Positions 37,537-52,131 of a stretch of 64,000 nucleotides of DNA are shown here, one piece after another. Location: NCBI RefSeq assembly GCF_005239225.2, contig NC_133289.1:3045501-3109500 (forward strand), in the 5' to 3' direction. Position 1 is the first letter of the stretch; each line of letters starts with the position of its first letter. Below the pieces are notes generated by a model. The model saw only the letters and a program-made list of their open reading frames with translations, made no database searches and was not told the DNA's origin. The translations under genes were made by a program, and so were the position numbers. Source of the stretch: Populus alba (taxonomy: Eukaryota > Streptophyta > Magnoliopsida > Malpighiales > Salicaceae).

Positions 37537-40500
37537 AAAAAAAAATTGAAATCCATCCTTAATAATTAAGAAATAATTGACATATGTTTAAACAGTTTTG
37601 AAATCATGAAGTTTCGTACATTGTTATCCCGATTTCTTTTTTTTAGCAGGCAAGATATACATTTTTGACTCCCTGTTTCTAAATAATTCACTAAGATAAT
37701 TTTACCATGATTTGGATTTTTCTGGGTGCTTAATAGGTGCCCAAAAAAATAAAAAAAATTCCAGTACATGTAGAAAATAATTGTGCTTGAAAAAGCTTAA
37801 TTAGGCTCTAATTAACTAATCTGCCAAAACACTTTATGAGGAAACTTTACATAATCCAGTGTTGGATGTTGCTTGTGAAGAAGCTTTTGCACATATTATT
37901 TTCTCTTAAGAAATCTTTCAACAATCCATTAATGGACATCCGAAGCAAGAAAAGATTTGGAGAAAGATTTTGCGTGCCCCAAAGGGATGTCCTAGGGACA
38001 CTTACAAATGCCCCAAGAGGCCATCTTAGGGGCACAATCCTTTCATTACGAGTGTGTTATCACTGCTTAAAAATACCCTAAAGATCTCAAGCCAAAGAAG
38101 ATTTTGTGTATAAAAAGAATAATATAAAACAATACGACTATCATTGCAGCAAGTTAATACCAAATCCTACATCCCAAAAATAATTGCACGATAAACTAAA
38201 GCACAACTGGACTGTTGAGATGGTGGGCGGATTTCATTTTATTATTTTATGGATTAAATTTTACAGATAAATATATATTTTTTTAATATTTGTATCGATT
38301 TGAAAGAAAATGGCTCTATTAATATTCGAATATAAAGAACAATTACGATAAAAAAACATAATTATTAAAAAAAAAAAGAGTATCCTTGCATTGGTACAAC
38401 TGCTTCCAAGATTTTTTGGTTCAAGTAGTGGAAGAAAAATTAAGAAGTCTGGGATTTTTTATATCGAGTCTACGAGCCAATTTCTTGTTTTTCAGCTTTA
38501 GATTATAGTCCTTGAACTTTGGTTTATTTTCAATGAAATCTCAAATCGGTTCCGTGAAAGTTGGTGTCTTTATCTCCATGGCTTGCCTTGTGTTATTTTA
38601 GTTTCAATATTATCCTATTTCTTTCATATAGGCCCTTCCACTTTTAAATTTCCTGTTAAGCTCTCTTGTTTGATTGACCCTTTGCATTCTCATCACTGTA
38701 TTCGTTTCAAGTTCTTGTGAGCTATATCCAAGAAAAGCGAGAAACAAGGGTCAATCAATAATTCGATCGCTGTTTAGATGAAGAAAATAAAATTGCCATA
38801 TCTCCATGACAAAACATGCAAACGGATTAGGAAATCTTTCACAACAAGACGTTGACTTTGAGTAGAAATTGAAGATAACTACAGCCCATGAGATACAGAT
38901 TTGAAAGTAAAGCTGTTTTTTTTTTTTTTTTTAGATAATGAAAAACTCATGTTTTCATTATTCTCAGACAAAACTATTAAACTCGTCCTAATTCATCACT
39001 CGGTTTAAGGTTAGGTGGTTTGACCATATCAATTAAAATAATATCAATATCGTTTTAATTAGAAAGAAAGTTCATGTTGTTAATTTTGAAAAGAAAATTT
39101 AAAAAGTTAAATGGACCATAAATAGAATACGGATTGACGCATTAAATCATTTAAGTTTAATTAAATTAGATTTTGCTTGGGTTTTTTTAGACTTGGCCAA
39201 TATCAAGTCCTTGATTATTCAAATGTCAGGTTGACCTATTAGACTGAATCGAATTTAATAATGCTATTGAAAAATAAAAAAAAAAACACAAAAACAAGGT
39301 TGAAACAAATATCTCTACACAAAATATAAGTGTAGAGATTCAAAATAGAAAATCATTATATCGTTCTATAATTAAATTCAAATCAAGTGGAGTGTATACA
39401 GCTAAATAATAAGACATATAAAAAAAATAAAAAATATATAAAAAATATATGATAATCGTCTTTGATTTAGATGATAAATAGATGTATGAACAGGACATGA
39501 AGGAGGTAGGCCTACAGAGAGGCTTTAGAGAGGAAAACAAGACCCACAATACCTGGCAAGAATCATGATCCCAATTTATAAAAGGATCTTTTGTTTTGGA
39601 ATGGCAAAGCCTTTCTTGGAATGCGAGATTGGGACCATTCACCTTTACAAACAGTTAACAGCTACGATTTCTATAAATCTTAAAGATGATTGCTGCTTCA
39701 CTTGTGCTCACTGGGCTGACCATGTCCGTTAAATTTATTTATTTATTTTCTAAATTTTATTTTTGATATAAGTACATGAAAATGATTCAAATATATATAA
39801 AAAATTATTTAAAAAAATTATTTTCTTAAAAGCATCGTGTAAACAACGGGCTCTTCATGAGGGTTGCTTTTAATCCCACCATTATCGAATAACCATTCTC
39901 CTTTTTGCTGTCGTTAGATACTTTTGTCTCTTTTTTTTTTTTTTCTTTTTATAATGTCAATTCCCAAAGAATATTATATTGATTTTATTTGTAGTAATTT
40001 ACCATCTACCTTATTTATTTATTTATTTTGAGCTCCCAACAACCAATTAAATTCTCGTCCCGTATTTATATTCCAACATTTAATTGATTCCCCCCTCGGA
40101 TATGGAAATCCAAGAATGAAGAATTGAAGGCATAACACATGATGCTCGAGCTAAAAAGATATCAATTCAGCTAAAAAAAATTACTTTACTCCTCAAATCT
40201 TACAAATTATACATGTTCAATTTCTTAATAGTTTTTCAATTTAATTTTAGTATAAAAATATCATATATTTTTTTTCCAGTTCCTAATTTAAGAAAGGAAA
40301 GAGAAATGATGATGAATTCTAAAAGTGTATTTAATTATTTTTAATGAATTTTTTTATTTATTGAAAAAAATAATTTTTAATTTATTTAATTAGATACGTA
40401 TACAAACTTTACAATCTACACTTAATATTATTTATATTAAAAAAATATTGCAAATTCCTCCATGTTTAATTTTTTTTATTGAAAAAAATATCCAGCCCAC

Positions 40501-40829
40501 TATGGTTAATATCTAATAAAACAAAAGATCCACCATGCACCATATCTACTCATGTGCTAAAAAAATCCAATAAATTATATTTTATCATTTCATTGAAGGT
40601 TGACCTACCCATGATTAGTTTGGGGCCCAGGCGATAATGATTTCCAATTACTATTTTGTTTGGTTAGGAATTCTATTCATATATGGCATCAATTGGTTCA
40701 TCTAAACAAGCCAGAGAGGTTTCGAGCTACCTTGTAAGATGTAATCTTTTATTTATGGACTTTTTAATATACTCTTGATGATATAAATTATTTAAAAAAT
40801 TAATTTTGATTTTTTTTAAAAAAATATAA

Positions 40830-41020
40830 TTATAATTGATTTTTAAATAACTTTTTGTGTCTAAATGCATGTTAATGATATTTTTTTATTTTTAAAAAAT
40901 TATTTTTAATATTAACATATCAAAATAATTAAAAAACAATAAAAATATTAATTTGAAGTAAATAAAACAATGAAATTTTTTTAAATATTTTTAAAAATGT
41001 TTTTGAAATGCAGAAGTATA
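40830..41020. repeat. MITE-like AT-rich repeat
   Basis: 'ttttaatattaacatatcaa' core flanked by long A/T runs; a relative of the 45-kb and 24-kb copies. Confidence 0.45.
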
Positions 41021-42930
41021 ATCCAACCTTACTTGTCTAGTAGTTTTTTTAATTAGAAAAGTAATTCATTCCTTAATTAACTATGATTCTCGAGGTCCAA
41101 ATCCAACGACTCTTACAATGGTTTAGGCTTTTGCTTGCAAAACAATTGTGGTATTTTATATTTCTTGATCAAATTTTCCAGCCTCGGCAAATGGGATTTA
41201 GATTTACATGAAACTTATTTTATTTCAAGTTTGTGTGCCCATGATTTGGCTATGATCATACACACCTAATTAGACCTAATCTTGCATGTGTTTATTATAA
41301 GCCTTTAATTAACTAATCTCTTATCTAATTGTGTATATTCTCCGAAGAGATCTGAAAAAGTACAAACTATATCTTATAAATCTAATAGCTTTCCTGCAGG
41401 AGGGTTCATTGAATCAATCACTAATTAATTGGTTGCAACTGCTCATTGAACATCATTAGGTATAACGTACCCCCTTCTCTTAATTTTAACCCCCCCCTTT
41501 CCTCTTTGTTAATTTCTATCATGGTTTCATGTGATTTTTGAAAAAAAAATTCCCAAATCTTGTCGGGTAATTAGAACAAATATAGAGACATGAGGAGATC
41601 ATATTGATTTTTTTTTTTGTCTTGTATGTGTTGGTCCAAAGAAAAAAATGAAGGGTTTTATTTTTACTATTGTATTATCTAGCTACCTTGTCTTTGTTTG
41701 ATGATTAAGGGAAAAAAGAGAGTGGAATTCTCATGGAAGGATGCTTTTTTTAGTTGAAAGGGCACATCTTAGGAGCATGTCATTACTCAAATGATGCATC
41801 ACTGTGAGCAGGATTAGGTCCCCTATGTCTAGTCACATGTTGAGAATTTTTAGCATGTCAACATTATCATTTCGTTGACAATGACCTTGCAATATTCTCG
41901 TTATACAAGTCAAATAAAAAAATAAGTTGGTTAGTTTATGAATCACCTAGCTAATGTTTTTTTTTTTGAGAAGGATGAATCACCACCTAATCTTGATATA
42001 AATAGTGTATGATCTGCTTTCATTCGACTAAAAAAACAAACAGTCTTCATGTATAAAAATTATTCCAAAAATATTACAATTTAATAGTATATCTAATCAA
42101 AAGAGTTTTTTTTGATGGACTATTTCTATTTATAAGCATGTAATATGTTAGTGTAAAAACTAACAAAAACTTTAATTGTAAAACTATTAAATTTAATAAA
42201 GATAAACGAGTGATAGCTACTATTTTTATTAAATTTAGTTTGGTGGGTGAATTAGATAATTTATCAATCCAAGACATAATTGAGGCCGAGTTTCAAAATA
42301 AACTAGATGAGAACTGGCTTAATTGACCTGGCAGGTCAATTTATGACAAAATCAAAACCTTTTAACTTTTAAAAGTTTAATTTAATTTTTTAAAAAAATT
42401 AAAACAACATTATTTTAGAATAATCTGGATGAATACCTTCAACCCTATGACTCAAACCTCCAACTGAGTGGGGTTTAATGATGCTACCCTTGTCATATAT
42501 AGATTGCTAGTTATCTAGAAAGAAAAACTAACAAGATGAATTTTGGGATTTAGTAGATTTACCATGATCATCACCCCTTGTATGCACCATGCAACAAATA
42601 AAAAGATTGTAAAACTAACACTGAAATAGAATTAATTAATTACCTTGTGACTCAATAAAATGATTTATTTTTTGTGTTGATAATGCAATGTTTTATTGGT
42701 ACATGATTAAACAACCATGGAAACCATATCTTACCACAATTTTTTCATCATCCATATCTTACCGTATTAATAATGATTACAATATATCATGGCTTTATTT
42801 TCTTGATAGAGTGATTATAATATATGATGATGAGTGTCCACTTATATGCCAATATGACGTGGTACCCAAAATCAACTCTTAAATCTATCTTCTTTTTTCA
42901 GATTCGAGAGAAATGGAGGAGGAGCGGGGA

Positions 42931-42932
<2 letters not shown>

Positions 42933-42978
<46 letters not shown>
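42933..42978. repeat. (AT)n microsatellite, 46 bp
   Basis: Uninterrupted alternating AT, the longest in the window. Confidence 0.95.
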
Positions 42979-42982
<4 letters not shown>

Positions 42983-44703
42983 GAGATGGGGAGAAGCAAA
43001 AAGGCCCAAAGCAAAGGGTAAGAAGAGAGGAGGGACCATGCACATATTCGGCACCCAAAAACCCTAATTTCTAACCCAGTAGATTTCTCTATCTGTCAAA
43101 GCATAGATCTCTATATATACGTGTAAGTGTGTCAACAAGCCATGTGATGACGAGATGCCTCCGTCCACTCTTATTGTCTTAATAATTTCTACAGGATTAT
43201 TTACATTTCATTATTACAAACCCACCAATATGTACGTTTTCAAGTTTTTCATTTCTTGATTTAATTTGTACAATATATATTGCTCTCTCGGCAACGTGGC
43301 CACGCCAAAAATCCCTCGAGGTTTTAAATGGTAAACAATTTACAGGTGAAAAGTTGTGATAATGACACAGATAGTGTAATCTACACATATAACACGCTCT
43401 AATGGAAGGATTAGCAAATTAATTTACTTGTTAATCTGTTTATCATGAGGCTAGGGTTGAATGATCGGTAATCTTGAACTAATCTATGTGTTAATGGAAT
43501 GAGGAAATCAGTCTTTCTTAATTATTTCATGGAGCCTAGCTACACCATGGAACCTCTTAAAATTAGCTTAACTGTGTGTTTGTTTGAGCTGATTTTAGTG
43601 TATTTGATAATGTTGTGAGGTTTTTATTAAAAAACTATTTTTGAAAGTTTAAGTTATTATATAAAGTTTAAAAATATGATTTATATTATTTTCTAACATA
43701 TCTTTTCATAAAAAAAAATGGTTGATGAATGTTATTTCTTGTCTTAATAGTTATTATCGCACAACCAAAGACATGCTTAACATATTGGTGTGATTGTTTT
43801 TGCATGTGTGTCCACTAAAACTCATTTCAAGAACTCAATTCACTAGCTAAGAGTTAATTCTATAAAAAAAAAAAAAAGAGAGAGAGACAAGATCCCGATA
43901 CTGAAATATTTGGTCGATGGAAATACCAAATCCAAATGTCACTGAAACAAAGGTAGGGCCAAAGTGACCATGAAATCTGATGAGTGAACGTGTGAGGTTG
44001 GTTCTGAGGCAGACAAGTTCAGCTACAATCATCCTGTTTCAATGTGGATGCCCTTGTCTACAATGGTGCAACTTTTATGGCCTAGATGTGATTGTGTGCA
44101 TCTACAGCGATTTTTGCTGGACAAAGGGGTGATCTTTGCCACTTCAATGGTGGCATGCTATAATTACTGGCCGGAGGGGTTTGGTTTGGTAACTTTTGGG
44201 TTCACGTAATTGGTTTATATTTTGTGGTATTGGAGTTACATTTTTACCTTTTATATAAATGATTTTGATATTTTATAAATTTGAAAACATTGAATTGCTA
44301 CTTATATATTGTTAAAGCCAATTGAGCTTATTACGTTTTTAAGTATAATTTTATATTATTTTTTGACATATATTTTCTTAAATGAAAAGCATTTAAGTTT
44401 AAAATTTATATCTGTTCAGTTATTAAACTTGTACATACCCATATTATTTTATATTAAATTAATTTATCAAATATAATGAGGGTGCTGACATTAGAATCCG
44501 TGATTTGATTGGTCAATGAAACTCTGGTATCATGTCAAAGAACCATCTTAATCTAAATATTTAAACTATTGATTAATATTCTAATATTAGTTTTATATTA
44601 TTTTCTAACAAATCTCTAAAAATATAAAAAATTAAAACATCTAAAAAAAATAACAGTTGGAAAGTCATAAAAACCATGTCTTATTGCAACTCTATTTCAT
44701 TTT

Positions 44704-44726
44704 ATATATATATATATATATATATA
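44704..44726. repeat. (TA)n microsatellite
   Basis: About 11 TA units. Confidence 0.85.
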
Positions 44727-45014
44727 GGTTTTACAAAAGTATATTGTATCCTTTATATTTTACAAGTTGTTATTATATTTCTCAATTTTTTTCGTTTTCT
44801 TCTCTCTAGTTTTTTTTTTTGGGGGGTGATTTATGATGTTTTAATGAATTTTAATATTAACTGTTCTTCTAGTAATTGTAGGGCTTTTTTCTTTTAAAAA
44901 AAAATGATAAAAGAGAAACATGGGTAAAAAAATAAAAATACAATAATATATAAAAGTAGAAAAATTCTTAAAAGATACAAAAAAACTAATATACAATATT
45001 AGAAGGTTATTTGT

Positions 45015-45190
45015 AATTGTGATAGCGGTGACGGTTCAAAATATTTTTCGCTTAAAAATATATTAAAATTATTTTTAATATCAACACGTTAAAATAATCT
45101 TAAAATATAAAAAAAATTCATTTTAAGTAAAAAAAATTCAAAATTCAAAATTTTTAAGAACGTAAATTGCACCATATTTCCAAATACACC
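45015..45190. repeat. MITE-like AT-rich repeat
   Basis: 'gtgatagcggtgacggttc' at the left and 'caccatatttccaaatacac' at the right, with the 'aatatcaacacgttaaaata' core inside. No clear target duplication. Confidence 0.5.
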
Positions 45191-47380
45191 TTAAATAAAT
45201 ATATTAACTCTATTTTTTATTTTATTTTATAATAAAAATGTTCTGAAACTAGTTTTTATATACTTGAATTAAATCATCACTAAATTTTATATTGCCAGAC
45301 AAGACATAGATTATTTTTGGTATCATTTATCCCATATCCCACTGGACTGCAGGGTTCAAGTTTTTCTTTGTATACAGTAAAAAGAAAAAACCCTTTTTTT
45401 TCAAATCATAAAATCATATATGATCCATACAATGGATCCATGCACAAGTGACCATGAACCAAACATATCAACAAAAGACCTTTCCTAGCAACATGATCAT
45501 GATCATGATGATAATCATGTCATCCTGGTCAATAAAATCAATATCAATAAAAAAAAATTAATTTGTAAAACTGGTTTACTCATATTAAACTTCGTTTTGT
45601 TAATTGATTTGAAATCATATAATCTATTCATAATTAAAAATATTATTAAAAAATTACTTTTCACATCAATCCATAAAATAATATAAGTAAAAATTAGATT
45701 TGTTTTTTGAAAAGAATTTAAAATAATATTATTTTAATTTTAATTTTTTTAATAGACCCGGTTTAATTTCCGGTTTAATAGCTTGTAAAAAACAAAAGAG
45801 ATCTTGATACTATAGGGATTGATGGAGCTAAGTAGAAGGGATCATGTCATATGTAATGTCTGGCAATTGCTTACGTGGCTCCACTAGACAAGCTTTTGTA
45901 ATCTTGCAGGATCGGATTGTGTGTGACAGGTTGTACAGTGAATTAAAGTGTGTCGGGGAATCTTTCTCATTTTTTTCTATAATGTTACTATGTGGCTAGC
46001 CATGTAGTGATGCCCTTCCAGTAAGGGAATTTTCTTCATATTTTATTCTTTTATGTCAGATAATTGATTGACTTAATTTTTTTTTTTAAAAAAAAAATTT
46101 CAAGGGTGTAATTTAACTGATCAGGTTTTAAATTTACTTTCTATAAATTACTAATTTTAGTCTCATAAATTTCAAGGTTGTTGAAAATTTAAATAGTCAT
46201 TAACTTCAGGGTTTGTAAAATTAGTTAAAGTGAACATAAACTAGTTTGGATATCATGTTAATAAAAAAAAATTAATTATTTAAAAATATTAGGATTTTTT
46301 TAATGATTTTTCCAGTCTTTCTTCATCATGCATGTTTAATTAGTGTTTTAAGATTAAAAAAATAAATATAAAAAAATAGAAACATGCCTGGTTAAAAAAT
46401 TAAAACTAAACTATCATTAATCGAGTCAAGATCAAACGGATATAATGAGTTATTACATGGCCATGCATGTCTGGACTTTTTGCAAGATTTCTTCCTTCGA
46501 GCGGGTAACTGTAATAACTAGAAAAGTTTGCTTTCGGTGTGAAATCAAAACTGTGCTCAATCGTTCTCATGGATGTAGAATGTTTCCTCCATTAATATCT
46601 GTAGAAAGGACCTCGTAGATACATACCAGCGCAATACATGCGTCATATACAGGTTATGTTGACCATTTGTCCAAAATTTAATCGAGACAATACGTTGTTA
46701 AGCATCACCCAAAATTTATTTGGGTATTCTTTTTATACATGAAAAAAACAAAACAAAAAAAGAAAAAGAAACTAGAACTAGTGTTATTAAACTCGGCTTA
46801 ATATGTCAGCCCAACTCCAAGTATAAGCTGACTTTTAAATTAAACCAAGTAAGAGTTAACTTGATGTGATCCGATCGACTCGGCAGGTTAACCCGCAACC
46901 CAATCAAAACTTGATTTGATTTTTTTTCAAAATAATATTGTTTTAACTTAATTTTTTTATAAAACACCGTAGTTTTAAATTGAAATGAATTATTCCACTT
47001 AGCCTATAACCTGGTTGAGCTTGATAACTTTATCTGGAATAGTAAAACAAAGAGTCAAATTGAATACCTTTTAAGTATTGTTATAAAATTCAGACCAGCC
47101 TGACAAGTCGACTCAAAAACTAAATCAGTATGGGTTTCATATAAAATAAAGGAAGAAATTGACCTGAATGACTTGAAAAAAATTTAAGTTGACCCGCGAC
47201 CCGGATTAACCCATTAAAATTTGGTTAAAACTCGATCAAAATAATCATTGTTGTTTTTATTTTTATTTTTTTTAAATGATATCATTTTGATTATTTTAAT
47301 AAGAAATTGAGAATAACCTTCCTGACCCGTGACCCAAGATTCACATTAATTCCATCCTTGTTTTATAGCCAGGTAATTAA

Positions 47381-48422
47381 AGGTCTGTTTGGTATTGAGG
47401 TTGCTGTTGTGGTTGCGATTTTAGAAAATTTGTTTTATAAAAAGTACTTTTAGTTGAGGTTGGTTTGAAAAAATATATGTTTGGTTAAAACTGTGGTTGA
47501 AATTGAGGTTGAACAAAAAGTAGTTTAATATGTTTGGTAAAAAAAATGCTTTTCAAATTGAGGTTATAAAATAATTAATATATATATATATTAATGATTT
47601 TTAATTTAAATATTTTAGATTTAACCACTGTTATTATATCATGAAATAAATAATATTGATATCAAATATTTTTTATTCTTCCATTAAACTATGTGCAATG
47701 TCATTACATACGAAATCTATCCAACAAGGACTATATTTTTCATGGTTTCTTAAGCGCACAACAACAAAAACTGAATTTTTTTATTACGTCATTAAACGAT
47801 CTCCTTTTAAGTTTTTGAATAAAACACAATTAAAATAAAAATAAAAAACTGAATTTCTTTTTTATGTAGTGTTGTTAAATAATATTAAATACTAGTTTTT
47901 CAAGTAAAACACATTTAAAAAAAATTACAATTTTATTATGTACAAAATTCATTCGACAAGAACTACATAAAAAATAATTATTTGAGCGTGCAATAAAATT
48001 AAGTAAAATATTATCAGGAATAAAATTGAGATTACAATACGAGTAAATTTAATTCACCTTAAACTAATTTTTTTAAAAATAATACTGTTCATGTTCAAGT
48101 GAACAATGCAAGTAAAATCAATTAATTGCACTAATTTTTTTTTTTTAAAAAAAACTAAACTTCTTGCAATGTTTTTCAAAAAAAAAAAAAAAAAAAAAAA
48201 AAAAAACAAACTAAAACTGTAACAGTGCGAGTGAATTAATTCACTCGCACTATTGCAACAGTGGAGCCATGCTCCACTGTTCTGCTTTTCTACCCCACGA
48301 GCAGCATTTTGCTGCTTCTCCAAAATATATGGTGCGGCTGAGAATTTGATGGGTCCCACCATTTTGCTGCTCCACTGTTCTGCTTTTCTACCTCACCCGC
48401 AGACACGCTACCAAACAGGCAC
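47381..48422. mobile_element. Non-autonomous TIR element, 1,042 bp, TAA target duplication
   Basis: Left end AGGTCTGTTTGGTA and right end (opposite strand) GTGCCTGTTTGGTA form 14-bp imperfect inverted repeats. TAA stands immediately outside each end (47378-47380 and 48423-48425). Borders and TAA point to a PIF/Harbinger-like non-autonomous element. The inside has no transposase. It contains a 28-base A run (about 48178-48206), two near-adjacent palindromes (48225-48250 and 48258-48280) and a repeated 'gctccactgttctgctttt' motif (48271- and 48369-). Open frames inside it are not recognisable proteins. Confidence 0.72.
48225..48280. repeat. Two near-adjacent palindromes inside the TIR element
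   Basis: 48225-48250 is a perfect 26-bp palindrome (GTGCGAGTGAATT and its complement); 48258-48280 is 10-bp arms (ACAGTGGAGC) around CAT. Both could form stable hairpins in single-stranded DNA or RNA. Confidence 0.9.
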
Positions 48423-51400
48423 TAAGTTGAATTCAACTTAAGCAGCACCTCGTAATTGTAAAGCTTCTAGTTGGAGAATAGTATCCATTCATGCACGCAA
48501 GTTCTCACGCGTATTTATCCATGTATGCATACTATTTTCTCGAGTGACTTCCGGGTGCAGATTTCTCCGATACAGATAAAACACTACGTGACAATTTAAA
48601 ATTCAAAAGCAGGTGCATGATTCTTGATTCACCGAGGTCCCCTGGCAAGATTATGAGAACGGAAATATGGCCTTTTCAAAAGGCAGGGGAGAAAAATCAT
48701 AGCAGCTGCAATAATCAAGAAAGTTAACGCGGATTATCAAAATGATGACCCCTTTTCCTCATCATTTACCGGATTAAATTTGCAATCAGAGGGGGAGAGA
48801 GAGAGAGAGAGAGAGAAGGGCAGGGAATTTGAAGCTTTTTCCAGGCTCCATTGGCCCACTACAAATCACTCTCTCTCTCTCTCCCCTAATTAATCACCTC
48901 ACTAATCGCAAATGTCTTGGTTAATAATGGGTCTAAACTCTACTTACTAATTGCAGTGGAAATTTAAGAGCATGGTAGACAGAAGATTGAGGGTCTAATC
49001 ACAAAGATATGATATTTGACGAGGAATTTGTTGACCTGTTTTTGATAGCTATCTCGAAGAAATTTGGTGGCTTTCTAGAGAGTGAGAAAGGAATCAATCA
49101 GCTTCGACGTGTCTTTCGTGCAACAAGCAAATCTTGAACGAGGTGAGAAAAATCCCTCTGAGATCTAGAAAAAATCTACTACAATTCAAACTTCGAAATT
49201 TCAAGGAAAAATAGTCATCAGTTTCCATGTGAGGATCCGTGCTGTTATTATCGTACGAAAAAGTTATTTCTTCAATTATATGCGTGTTTAGCACCGTGTA
49301 TCTGGGATACAACGTATTATTATTATTATTATTATTTTTTTTTTATGTTGGGAAATTAAAATCACTTAATTAATATTTTTTAAAAAATAAATACACTTTT
49401 AAAACTTACCTAATTACGATTAGAAGCTCATAGTCTCCAGGTGAAGCTACGTGTTCTTGTTTTTCCTCGCGTCAACAATTCAGGTCCCTCTATTTTTGTA
49501 ATTTTTTTTAATACAATCCTTCTACCTATCATTCGTTGCTTAAATAAGTTCTTCTGTTTAAATTCGTTCGCTGGTTCCTGAGTTGTTATAGCAAATGAGA
49601 CCCACTGCTCACCTTGTTTTAATGCTTAAATTCTCTATCTACACAACAATTTAATTATAAAATCATGATAAAATCATGTTGATTGATCATCAAAATTGCT
49701 AATCAATATCTATCATGGTTTTATAAGTGAGTTGTGTGTCAAACTCCAACCTAACATCCAAGGAGCCTCGGGTAAGAAGCTCGAGCCCATGCAGGGTGCA
49801 CGTCCAATGTGAGTATAACATGCCTAGTACCCTTGATCATGAGGGATGCGTCCTAACACCCTAATAGACTCGGGCTTCCACATATCAAGCCCAATATGTT
49901 TAGGTCCAAGTAGCACATCTAGAGCTATTTCTCACTTCTAATGGCTCGAGCTTGGTACTGGCCATATATTTTTTTTCGAGATCCCATATGAATTTCTTAA
50001 TATTTTATATTGATTCAATACATATTATTCTGAGTATAATATAATTCAAAATATTATAAAGGTGAAATAACACTCCATCCTCTCATTTTCATAAAAAAAT
50101 AAGATTCGTAAGCTATAAATACACTATAAATAATTTAAGTCAAATGTTCATAGCCAGAACATTTTTCTTTATAATATTATTATATTTTTTCTCTAAAAAA
50201 CAATATTTATTTAAGCATCGAAGAGTTTTTATTTCTACTAAAAAAGATTTTTTTACAAGTACTAGTTATAAACCAAATACCAATTATAAGTTATCAACTA
50301 CTTTAACTACAAAGAATAAATAAGATTATTAAGATAAAGTAATTAACTGATTATCCAATCTAGAATTATATTCCTAGATTAATTGAATTTTTTTAATACA
50401 TCATTATCGATAACAACAATAAGAACAAGAACAATATCAATATTAATATCATTAACATGATGAAAATCTGACCACCCTCCTTGCCCTACTTCTTCTCTTT
50501 TTTATTATAATATTGTTAGGTTTCAATGTGATTAACACTTAAATTCAAGTGATAAAAAAAATTCCAAAAATACTCTAGTTGTTAATAAAACAAGAAAAAA
50601 AGTGGATAATCCGGGGACCAGTTACTTTACTAGGCATCCCAAAGGGTTACCAGTCCTTCTCCAAGCTGTGATAAATTTTACCAATACCAATTTATATGCT
50701 GCCTCGATCCCCATTACTGCGACATGCTTTCTCCAAAATTCAGCCCCTCGTTTTCCTTCGAGGGACCCCGACTCACCTTACCTTATTAAAACATCTACGA
50801 AACTGTTTAAATATTTTAGTACGGTGACCGGTGTGAATTTTCAAAATATATATTTTTAATTGAATAGATATACAATTTTTTTTTAAATTTTATTTACCAG
50901 CATATCAAAATCATCAAAAAAATATCTAAAAATAAAATTAATCCTTTTTTAAGATAAAAAACAATTTAAAAAACAAGTTAAACTGCTTTACTCACTACAT
51001 TTTAAGAACCGTTTAGGAGTGCAACAACTTTCACTTTTGGATAATTTTGAAAGATAAACCTGCCTTGAAAAAACATCAAACTACTTTTTTTTTTAGTATT
51101 TTTTTATGGTTTTGATGAGTTAATATTAAAATTTTTAAAAATTATTTTAATATATATAATCTTTTTAAAAACACCTTTCATCACTGTACCTCAATCAGAT
51201 AAAATATTTAAATTTCATGTGCTAAGAAGACCGATGAATTGCCAGCTCTCCAGCTCCAGAGTGTGGTTAGATGCATGAACGCATTGAACATGAAAACATG
51301 AATGGGAAGTGAGGATGGATATAAAGAAATGAATAGTCAGTAAGGTTTTATGATTATCTTATGAGCTTGTGTGTGTGTGTGTGTGGGAAGCAAATCTTAA

Positions 51401-52131
51401 AAGGGAATCAAGGCAGAAAATTGGCCTCTCTTTGCCCTCCCCACCTGCTCAAGATATGGTAAGAGCCACATGATTTCACATTAGGGAGAAAAAGGCAACT
51501 ATGCTTACATCACCTGTATCTCTGGAGAGGATTTTCATGGGTCCCACTTCCACCCCTTGAGGGTTTTTTTTTTTTTTTTTTTTTTTAAATCCAAAACTTT
51601 CTCACCGTTCTCCCCATTTTCTCTCTTCCCTCTCTTTATTTATTTGTGTAGTCCTTCTCCTCCTCCTCCTCCCCATCTCCCATGTTCTACGCGCTGGTTG
51701 GTTCCATATGTAATTTGAACCGACCTCCCCATCTTCCCGTCTCCTTCAACATTTCCCATAAAGATTTTATTTGTTTATTTTATTCTTTTATTTTTATTTC
51801 TATTGGGTCGTTGTGCATTTCTTTAATGCATTGCTTACCCTGTAATTCAATTCTAAAATCTACTTGGAAAATTTGCGAGATTTGAAAAGAAATCTGGTCG
51901 GATCTTGCTTTGTGGGGTGTGTGGATTTTGTTGGGAAGGTATCGTTTCATTGCTACAAAACAGGCCTCTCTCCTCCCTCTTATTTCTTATTCCATTATAG
52001 AAACAACACCGCAAAAACCAAACCATCAAAACAGAAACAGAAACAGAAACTAAAACAAAGCAAAAACCAAAAATTCTCTTCTATATTTTTGCTCTGCTGA
52101 GGTGATCATATTGGATCTAGAATTTGATGCA
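48423..52131. other. Intergenic and response-regulator promoter/5' UTR
   Basis: Includes (GA)n at 48791-48817, (ATT)n at about 49318-49336, a less AT-rich patch at 49735-49985 of unknown origin, degenerate MITE-like DNA (50870-51190) and (GT)n at 51366-51385. 51590-52131 is CT-rich and then A-rich, which fits the promoter and 5' UTR of the response regulator at 52132. Confidence 0.55.
51366..51385. repeat. (GT)n microsatellite
   Basis: About 9-10 GT units, roughly 750 bp upstream of the response regulator start codon. Confidence 0.85.

Larger units (their letters stand above)
32412..47380. other. Gene-poor AT-rich tract
   Basis: About 15 kb with no supported gene. It contains poly-A/T tracts, microsatellites, three copies of a 41-bp tandem repeat (34420-34536), MITE-like segments (37090-37260, 40830-41020, 45015-45190) and scattered 'gacccgcgaccc'-type low-copy repeats (46860-47340). 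Open frames of 60-110 codons at 35499-35762, 36202-36540, 36778-37092 and 37836-38081 match no family I know and lack convincing splice or start context. Confidence 0.6.

Noticed and set aside
35499..38081. Several 80-112-codon open frames
   Set aside because: No family resemblance, no splice or start context, typical of chance frames in a slightly less AT-rich stretch.
48054..48362. 102-codon minus-strand frame within the 1-kb TIR element
   Set aside because: Runs through the poly-A tract (a poly-Phe run) and the palindromes; no transposase similarity.
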